A stretch of 6,748 nt of DNA. It comes from an uncultured Oscillospiraceae bacterium (GTDB taxonomy: Bacteria > Bacillota > Clostridia > UBA1381). Of the stretch, positions 6,669-6,748 are shown in pieces. Both the position numbers and the translations under genes were made by a program. Within the stretch, counting starts at the first letter, position 1, and the number at the start of each line of letters is the position of its first letter. Below the pieces are notes generated by a model. The model searched no databases and was not told the DNA's origin. It saw only the letters and a list, made by a program, of their open reading frames with translations. The stretch covers positions 1-6,748 of the forward strand of contig CAMCPC010000069.1 in the NCBI GenBank assembly GCA_945876665.1, written 5' to 3'.

Positions 6669-6748
6669 ATGCCCATTTCTTACAAGATTAAGGTAGATAG
6701 TTATGAAAAAATTGTGTCTTTTTTCATATATATAGTGGGTCTTGTGGG
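6669..6748 (+). CDS. Possible start of an unidentified gene (3' truncated by window edge)
   Basis: From ATG at 6669 the frame stays open to the window end, about 26 codons. It begins MPISYKIKVDSYEK and continues into a hydrophobic stretch (SFFIYIVGLVG) that could be a first membrane helix. Upstream, only AAAAAGA (6662-6668) could act as a weak, very close ribosome binding site. It does not resemble MinD, whose start carries a Walker-type GKGGVGKTT motif, and I do not recognise it. The opposite strand is also open over 6660-6746 and ends in TAA, so a convergent gene terminating here is an alternative. Twenty-six codons is short enough to be open by chance. No function is proposed. Confidence 0.3.
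   Translation, partial: MPISYKIKVDSYEKIVSFFIYIVGLV
6702..6728. repeat. AT-rich perfect inverted repeat downstream of minC
   Basis: TATGAAAAAA (6702-6711) and TTTTTTCATA (6719-6728) are perfectly complementary 10-nt arms around a 7-nt loop, TTGTGTC. The stem has only one G-C pair, so it would be weak as RNA. It lies 55 nt after the minC stop and could serve as a weak bidirectional terminator. It is not a canonical intrinsic terminator, because the T-run belongs to the stem and no GC-rich stem precedes it. Confidence 0.3.

Noticed and set aside
6661..6685. Hairpin AAGAAT/ATTTCTT just after minC as an intrinsic terminator
   Set aside because: The arms are short, AT-rich and need a bulge, the loop is tiny, and no T-run follows.
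6660..6746. A convergent minus-strand gene ending at 6660
   Set aside because: The frame is open for 28 codons before TAA, but it is no more convincing than the forward frame over the same bases, and no family is recognisable from such a short tail. Kept only as an alternative.

Overview
The window is a cell-shape and cell-division operon from a low-to-moderate GC Firmicute, most likely a member of the Clostridia. This rests on gene order, strong AAGGAG-type ribosome binding sites, frequent ATA and AGA codons, and a class B penicillin-binding protein gene lying between mreD and minC. All confident genes are on the + strand and tightly spaced, with gaps of 14 to 33 nt except for one 154-nt gap before mreB. 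I cannot name a genus.

Layout: the C-terminal part of a U32-family peptidase-like protein (1-639, cut by the window edge); maf nucleotide pyrophosphatase (654-1244); a 154-nt intergenic stretch with nested inverted repeats (1245-1398); mreB (1399-2400); mreC (2434-3258); mreD (3276-3776); a PBP2-type transpeptidase, mrdA (3792-5897); minC (5913-6647); and an AT-rich 101-nt tail (6648-6748) that may hold the start of another gene.

How they work together: MreB filaments under the membrane, the MreC scaffold and the integral membrane protein MreD form the elongation machinery that positions and activates PBP2, which cross-links new lateral-wall peptidoglycan. MinC inhibits FtsZ polymerisation away from midcell, so this operon couples elongation with division-site choice. 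Maf proteins hydrolyse nucleoside triphosphates, with modified or pyrimidine NTPs as substrates, and are traditionally linked to septum inhibition. The U32 protein is probably an RNA-modification or peptidase-like Fe-S protein with no obvious mechanistic link to the rest.

Most of the window is ordinary conserved housekeeping DNA, and I found no sign of a new system. The points worth a second look are modest: no radC between maf and mreB; a possible structured leader upstream of mreB; a variant of the RSGQ MinD-contact motif in MinC; no minD start directly after minC; and an EF-hand-like acidic loop in the extracytoplasmic part of PBP2.
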